Positions 37,121 through 42,222 of a stretch of 42,222 nucleotides of DNA are shown piece by piece. The stretch covers positions 1 through 42,222 of the forward strand of contig JAFYUH010000064.1 in assembly GCA_017549605.1 (NCBI GenBank), read 5' to 3'. A program made the position numbers and the translations under genes. This DNA comes from Bacteroidales bacterium. GTDB taxonomy: Bacteria; Bacteroidota; Bacteroidia; Bacteroidales; F082. The stretch's first letter is position 1, and each line of letters opens with the position of its first letter. Below the pieces are notes generated by a model that was given only the letters and a program-made list of their open reading frames with translations, was not told where the DNA came from and did not search any database.

Positions 37121-39865
37121 ATGATACATAAAGGTTTAACTAACGAACAGGTTGAAGAGAGTCGTAAAAAATACGGTTCTAATATTTTGACTCCACCAGA
37201 AAAAGAATCTCTCTGGCATCAGTTTTTACAGAAGTTTACAGATCCTATTATCAGAATTTTATTGATAGCATTGGCATTGTCAGTGGGCGTTTCTCTTTAT
37301 CAGTATTTCACAACAGATGAAGGTCTGGCCGTTTTGTTTGAGCCAATCGGAATTTTTGTTGCTATTATGTTGGCTACTTGCATCGGTTTCGCTTTTGAAG
37401 TCAGTGCAAACAAAAAGTTCGAGGTGCTTAATAAAGTCAGCGATGATGAAGAAGTGAAAGTCGTTCGTAATGGCAATATCACAGTCATAGGTCGTAAGGA
37501 AATTGTTGTCGGTGATGTTGTAATCATCGAGACAGGTGACGAGGTTCCTGCCGACGGTGAACTCATCGATGCGTTTTCATTGCAAGTCAATGAGTCTGAC
37601 CTTACAGGCGAACCAATGGCGACAAAAACTATTGACCCTAAAGACTTTAAACACGACGCTACATATCCTTCAAATTACGTCCTTAGAGGAAGTAAAGTTA
37701 TCGATGGTCATGGCGTGATGATAGTTGATAAAGTCGGTGATGCTACAGAATGGGGTAAGGTTTATCAAGGTTCTCAAATAGATAATAACATTAAAACTCC
37801 ACTTGATAATCAGCTGGATAATCTTGGAAAGATTATCACGGTCGCTAGTTATTTCATCGCAGGAATTATCCTTGTGATGCGTCTCGTTATGTTCTTCACT
37901 TCTGGAGAAACATTCGAATGGTTAAGCTTCGCTCAATATCTTCTCAATACTTTGATGATGGCTGTGACTATCATCGTTGTCTCTGTTCCAGAAGGTCTTC
38001 CAATGAGCGTAACTCTCAGTCTGGCTTTGAGTATGAAACGAATGCTTACAGCAAACAACCTCGTTAGAAAGATGCATGCTTGCGAGACAATGGGTGCTGC
38101 GACAGTTATCTGTACTGACAAAACAGGTACATTGACACAGAATCAGATGAGCGTTAATGACTTGAGTTTTCCTGCTCTTCCGGAAAAACAACTCGGCGAT
38201 AATGAAATCAGCAGTCTTGTAAAAGAAAGCCTCGCTCTTAACACAACAGCATTCCTCGACTTCAGCGATGAGAAGAAAATCAAGGCAATCGGTAATCCTA
38301 CAGAAGGTGCCTTGTTGCTTTGGTTAAATAAACAAGGCGTTGACTATATGCAAGTAAGAGAAGGCGTTAAGATGTATCAACAAGTGCCTTTCTCGACTAA
38401 ATATAAATTCATGGCTTCTATCGTAGAATCACCTTCGATGGGAAAACCGATTTTCTATGTCAAGGGAGCTCCTGAAATCTTGTTGAAACATTGTAACAAA
38501 ATCGCTACTCCAGAAGGTAATGTCGATATCACTCCTTATCGCTTGGATGTTGAACGCCAGCTTCTTGAATATCAAGGCAAGGCGATGCGTACTCTAGCTT
38601 TCGCTTATAAAGTCGGCGACCCTAACGAACAGTCATTCGATCCTAATACAGACGATCTCGTAGCGGAAAACTTTATATTATTAGGTGTTGTCGCTATTGC
38701 GGACCCTATCCGTGGTGATGTTGCAGAAGCTGTCAAGAACTGTATGTCAGCAGGCATTGATGTCAAGATCGTTACAGGCGACACTCCAGGTACAGCAATA
38801 GAAATTGGCCGTCAGCTTGGATTATGGCTTGGCTCTGACTCTAAAGACGTTAATCATATCACAGGTAAGGATTGGGAAGCTCTTTCAGATGAAGAGGCGC
38901 TTTCTGTTATACATAACATCAAGATTATGTCAAGAGCACGCCCTATGGATAAGGAACGCCTCGTAAGATTGTTGCAGTCTGAAGGTGAAGTGGTGGCTGT
39001 TACCGGTGACGGCACTAATGATGCTCCTGCATTGAAAGCGGCACAAGTCGGCCTCTCAATGGGCGATGGAACAACAGTGGCTAAAGAGGCCTCCGACATC
39101 ACTATCCTCGATAACTCGTTCAACAGCATCGCACGTGCAGTGATGTGGGGAAGATCATTGTATATCAACATACAACGTTTTATCGTGTTCCAAATGACAA
39201 TTAACGTGGCTGCATGTCTCATCGTTATGCTAGGCGCATTACTCGGATCGGAGATGGTTCTCACTGTAACACAGATGCTTTGGGTTAACCTCATTATGGA
39301 TACATTCGCAGCGCTCGCTCTCGCTTCATTGCCACCATCAGAATTGGTGATGAAAGAGAAGCCTCGTAGCAGAGAAGCTAATATCATCACAAAACCAATG
39401 ATGTGGCTGATATTCGGCGTTGGTATCTTCTTCGTCGTGTTTATGTTCGGTCTCGTTCAATATTTCAAACACGCTGATGTTACAGCATTGGCAGACTTCT
39501 CCTTCGCTGAGTATTTCAGAAATTATTTCAATTTCAAGATGGAATCTCACGGAATATCTCATCTTGAACAGACATACATCTTTACAATATTCGTGTTCTT
39601 GCAGTTCTGGAACTTGTTTAATGCAAAGGCATTCCATAGTGAAAGTTCTGCTTTCAAAGGCTTGTTTAGAAAAGACGTCGTTGCAGGATTCGGATTGGCA
39701 TTGTTCGTTATCGTTGCAGGCCAATTGCTTATCGTAAGCTTCGGCGGAGAGATGTTCAACGTCCAGATAATGAATCTCAAAGATTGGATGTATATAATCA
39801 TAGGAACAGCACCTGTATTAATTATAGGTGAAGCGATGAGAGCGATAAAGAAATTGTTAAGTTAA
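37121..39865 (+). CDS. Calcium-translocating P-type ATPase (P2B/PMCA-like)
   Basis: This 914-residue inner-membrane pump has a cation-ATPase N-terminal domain (about 1-70), and M1-M2 lie around 40-95. The actuator contains SLQVNESDLTGEPMATKT; TGEP replaces the common TGES. The M4 ion site is VVSVPEGLPMSVTLS (about 287-301). The phosphorylation motif is CTDKTGTLTQNQ with Asp333. KGAPE and the hinge VAVTGDGTNDAPALKAAQVG are present. Six C-terminal transmembrane segments carry MTINVAACLIVMLG and TQMLWVNLIMDTFAALALA. It would export Ca2+ (possibly Mn2+) using ATP. There is no C-terminal calmodulin region, as expected in bacteria. It follows the LPP20-like genes by 9 nt and ends in a terminator. 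Confidence 0.92.
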   Translation: MIHKGLTNEQVEESRKKYGSNILTPPEKESLWHQFLQKFTDPIIRILLIALALSVGVSLYQYFTTDEGLAVLFEPIGIFVAIMLATCIGFAFEVSANKKFEVLNKVSDDEEVKVVRNGNITVIGRKEIVVGDVVIIETGDEVPADGELIDAFSLQVNESDLTGEPMATKTIDPKDFKHDATYPSNYVLRGSKVIDGHGVMIVDKVGDATEWGKVYQGSQIDNNIKTPLDNQLDNLGKIITVASYFIAGIILVMRLVMFFTSGETFEWLSFAQYLLNTLMMAVTIIVVSVPEGLPMSVTLSLALSMKRMLTANNLVRKMHACETMGAATVICTDKTGTLTQNQMSVNDLSFPALPEKQLGDNEISSLVKESLALNTTAFLDFSDEKKIKAIGNPTEGALLLWLNKQGVDYMQVREGVKMYQQVPFSTKYKFMASIVESPSMGKPIFYVKGAPEILLKHCNKIATPEGNVDITPYRLDVERQLLEYQGKAMRTLAFAYKVGDPNEQSFDPNTDDLVAENFILLGVVAIADPIRGDVAEAVKNCMSAGIDVKIVTGDTPGTAIEIGRQLGLWLGSDSKDVNHITGKDWEALSDEEALSVIHNIKIMSRARPMDKERLVRLLQSEGEVVAVTGDGTNDAPALKAAQVGLSMGDGTTVAKEASDITILDNSFNSIARAVMWGRSLYINIQRFIVFQMTINVAACLIVMLGALLGSEMVLTVTQMLWVNLIMDTFAALALASLPPSELVMKEKPRSREANIITKPMMWLIFGVGIFFVVFMFGLVQYFKHADVTALADFSFAEYFRNYFNFKMESHGISHLEQTYIFTIFVFLQFWNLFNAKAFHSESSAFKGLFRKDVVAGFGLALFVIVAGQLLIVSFGGEMFNVQIMNLKDWMYIIIGTAPVLIIGEAMRAIKKLLS

Positions 39866-39880
39866 AGATACAATAAAAAC

Positions 39881-39916
39881 AAGAGGCGTTTCTATTTAGA
39901 GACGCCTCTTGCTTTT
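39881..39916. terminator. Bidirectional terminator after the Ca2+ ATPase gene
   Basis: AAGAGGCGTTTCT, loop ATTT, then AGAGACGCCTCTT form a 13-bp stem with one T-G pair followed by GCTTTT. It also serves the convergent receptor gene. Confidence 0.85.
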
Positions 39917-39929
39917 AACTCCTAACTAA

Positions 39930-42222
39930 TCATATCTCTACAATAACTCCCAACATGAAATTTATCCCCGCCTGTGGGAAATATCCGTCTTCTATATATT
40001 CGTTTCCGTCAACGATAGCTTTGTAAACCCAGGCGTTGCTGCAATATTTGCTGTTGAAGATATTGTTTATCGCAAGATTGAAATTCAATGTCTTGAATAA
40101 AGACTGTTTCCATTCATAATTTATATTAACATTACTTGTGAAATATGGGGCTAAACTTCTTGAAATGGTAGAGGTGTTGTCGATATATTGTCGTCCTACA
40201 TATTTCTCCTGAAATACGATGTCTAAATATCTTATTGGCGTAACTTTTAAATTCAATCCTGAAATTATATTAGGTGAAAATGAAATGTCGGTAGTTCCTA
40301 AGTTAGTCTTGCTTTGTCCTAAATAATTCCATTCTTCATCGTAAAGTTCCACATAATCAATGAAGTCGATGATTTTGTTCTGACTTAATGCGAAGTTGAA
40401 ATCCAGAGCGAAATATCTATTCATCTGATAAGCGAGACTTCCTTCCAATCCTAATCTGTAGCTTTTGTCTACATTCATCATGATACTGTTGCCGACGTTG
40501 TTGATTTCTCCCGTAACAACTAGTTGATCTTTGTAATCCATGTAGAAAAGATTAGTGTTTAACGCGATTTTTCTATTTCTATATGAATATCCTAATTCAT
40601 AATCAATGAGTTTCTCGTGCGTTACATTCTTTCTCTGAATCTCGTCTGCGTCGGTGTAAATGTCTCGGTTTGGTTCTCTGTTGGAATATGCTGCTGAAAA
40701 ATATGCTGAGTTATTTTCGTTTATTGTATAAAAGATGCCGCCTTTAGGATTCCAGAAATTGAAGATATGTTTTTGTGTGATGTCGTTTAAATCGTCATGA
40801 ATGCCATTCAAATCATAATTGATATGTCGATATTGAATTTCTGCAAAGAAGTTTAGATGTGGGTTTAATTCGTAATTGCTTGATACATAAATGTTGTAGT
40901 ATTCTTTGTTTCCGGTGTTTTCATACCATCTGTAATTTGACGGAATTGCATATTCTGCCCAATTGATAATTCCGTAATGATCTCCGTAGTATTTGTTCCA
41001 GCTTCCGCCGTAATTGATGTCGAATTTATTTATCTTGTGATTCAGGTTTATGTTCAAACCATAGAATTTGTTGTCTAACCATTTCTGCTGCGCTAAGTTG
41101 AGACGTTTTATTATTGTGTCTCCAATGATTATAGGCTGCAATCCGTAACTGGATAATTTCTTGTCGTTCTTATGGTTTTCGTAATAGCCTTTTCCTGTAG
41201 TTAAAAAAGCTGATGCAGTCAGTGTGAGATTTTGTGAGAAACTATGTGCGTAATGCAATTGATAATAAGTCTGATTGTATTTGTCTATTTCATTTTCGTA
41301 ATAACCGATGAAATTTCCGTCTTTGTCGTACATCATTCCTGCAGGATTGAAAGTCGGATTGGTGGCGATGCTGTCTTTAGGACAACCGTTCCATGCTTGG
41401 TATGTCTGTTCTTTACCGTTCATAATCATAAACTTAATGAAGTTGTTTTCATTTGACCATGATGCTGAAAGTTGATGTGAAAATAAGTCGGAATAAGCTC
41501 TGTCGATGTATCCTTCTGAGTTTATCTTGCTGATTCTTCCGTTGAAGTTGAAACCGTTTTTATTTCTTCCTGTCGAAAAGTTGATGGTGTTTTTCAATGT
41601 GTTGAAAGAACCAACAGAGCTGCTCAATCTTGCAAAAGGATCTGTGGTTTGTTCGTCTGTTTTGATGTTTATCGATGCTCCGAATGCAGCGGCGCCATTG
41701 CTTGCATTTCCTACGCCTCTCTGTATCTGTATGTTATCTACAGAAGATGCTAAGTCTGGTAAATCTACGAAATAGACAAGATTCGATTCTGCATCGTTGA
41801 TAGGCACTCCGTTTAAGGTGACGTTGATTCTTGTCAAGTCGCTGCCACGAACTCGCATGCTAGTATAACCCACGCCGGTTCCGGCATCGGATGTCACGAT
41901 AAGCGAAGGCGTGTTTTGCAAGAGGAATGGTAAGTCTGTTCCTTGGTTGCTCTTTTTCAATTCGTTAGAACTAATTTCAGAGTAGGTGAGAGGCGTCTTT
42001 TGTCCAACGCGTGAGGCTGAAACGATGATTTCGTCTTCCATCATCGAATCCATCGTCATCGCGATTTTTATCTTACTGTCTTTATTGATGTCGACAATAG
42101 TTTCATAAACTTTAAATCCAACATAAGTTGCTTCTAATGTGTAACTTCCTTTTTGAATGTTTTCAAATCTGAAATGTCCGTTTTCGTCACTGACGGTCAC
42201 GAGTTTTAACTCTTTGATGGAA
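39930..42222 (-). CDS. TonB-dependent outer-membrane receptor with carboxypeptidase-like N-terminal domain, 5' truncated
   Basis: At least 763 residues remain open to the right window edge; the GTG at 42200 is internal. The visible N-terminus is the end of a CarboxypepD_reg-like domain (SDENGHFRFENIQKGSYTLE ATYVGFK). A plug follows (MMEDEIIVSASRVGQKTPLT, MRVRGSDLTRINVTLNGVPI NDAES, GNASNGAAAFGASINIKT). The beta-barrel ends near NFNLAINNIFNSKYCSNAW and FMLGVIVEI. The plug and barrel resemble siderophore/iron-type receptors rather than SusC proteins, and no SusD gene lies downstream. The ligand cannot be assigned. The stop is close to the terminator shared with the Ca2+ ATPase gene. Confidence 0.9.
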   Translation of the reverse strand, partial: SIKELKLVTVSDENGHFRFENIQKGSYTLEATYVGFKVYETIVDINKDSKIKIAMTMDSMMEDEIIVSASRVGQKTPLTYSEISSNELKKSNQGTDLPFLLQNTPSLIVTSDAGTGVGYTSMRVRGSDLTRINVTLNGVPINDAESNLVYFVDLPDLASSVDNIQIQRGVGNASNGAAAFGASINIKTDEQTTDPFARLSSSVGSFNTLKNTINFSTGRNKNGFNFNGRISKINSEGYIDRAYSDLFSHQLSASWSNENNFIKFMIMNGKEQTYQAWNGCPKDSIATNPTFNPAGMMYDKDGNFIGYYENEIDKYNQTYYQLHYAHSFSQNLTLTASAFLTTGKGYYENHKNDKKLSSYGLQPIIIGDTIIKRLNLAQQKWLDNKFYGLNINLNHKINKFDINYGGSWNKYYGDHYGIINWAEYAIPSNYRWYENTGNKEYYNIYVSSNYELNPHLNFFAEIQYRHINYDLNGIHDDLNDITQKHIFNFWNPKGGIFYTINENNSAYFSAAYSNREPNRDIYTDADEIQRKNVTHEKLIDYELGYSYRNRKIALNTNLFYMDYKDQLVVTGEINNVGNSIMMNVDKSYRLGLEGSLAYQMNRYFALDFNFALSQNKIIDFIDYVELYDEEWNYLGQSKTNLGTTDISFSPNIISGLNLKVTPIRYLDIVFQEKYVGRQYIDNTSTISRSLAPYFTSNVNINYEWKQSLFKTLNFNLAINNIFNSKYCSNAWVYKAIVDGNEYIEDGYFPQAGINFMLGVIVEI

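Overview
The window looks like chromosomal DNA of an uncultured, probably gut- or rumen-type member of the Bacteroidales. Four things in the sequence point there. Most promoters show the Bacteroidetes -7 box TAnnTTTG. One secreted protein carries a C-terminal type IX secretion (T9SS) sorting domain. There is a BtuB/BtuG vitamin B12 uptake pair and a TonB-dependent receptor with a carboxypeptidase-like N-terminal domain. DUF4251, GH97 and 'YIDLGLPSG' lipoprotein families are also present. No rRNA, tRNA, phage or conjugative genes were seen.

Layout: 1-998 is the 3' end of a glutamate synthase small subunit (GltA/NfnB type). 1143-1862 encodes a secreted MORN-repeat protein. 2044-5678 is a B12 uptake operon: promoter, cobalamin riboswitch, btuB, btuG. 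5911-6579 holds an internally deleted Abi-family gene and a small hypothetical gene. 6835-9240 is a membrane sulfatase-fold transferase, divergent from a MATE exporter (9349-10704) and a zinc alcohol dehydrogenase (10722-11756). parE (11853-13757) converges on them across a shared terminator. 13800-15720 is a repeat-rich region around a REP-associated tyrosine transposase (RAYT). 15724-18291 is a T9SS-secreted adhesin-like protein. 18431-20888 holds an ABC-F ATPase and a DUF2750 protein. 20948-26423 is a three-gene envelope operon (LPP20-like secreted protein, PEGA-repeat/beta-barrel protein, modular lipoprotein). Then come aat, truA, an IVP-type four-helix protein, a second MATE pump, a GH97 glycosidase, pepE and a DUF4251 protein. 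34121-39865 is a run of four small secreted proteins ending in a P-type Ca2+ ATPase. The window closes inside a TonB-dependent receptor on the minus strand.

The most unusual property is the repeat content. A RAYT gene (14255-14803) has a seven-unit array (about 64-nt period) of palindromes beside it. Each palindrome is preceded by GTAG, the tetranucleotide known from RAYT-recognised REPs in Proteobacteria. Copies of the same palindrome occur at both ends of the RAYT locus, upstream of aat, and in frame inside btuB. A second, longer GTAG hairpin family occurs three times, and a third short one lies after gltA. In addition, nearly every intergenic gap contains stuttering 'word' repeats built from 6-10-nt units. 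These often form inverted pairs, supply or abut stop codons, and in two genes run into the reading frame as a QQTTDN peptide. A bipartite element of about 130-145 nt occurs twice in opposite orientation. All calls are from reading the sequence; no database search was run.
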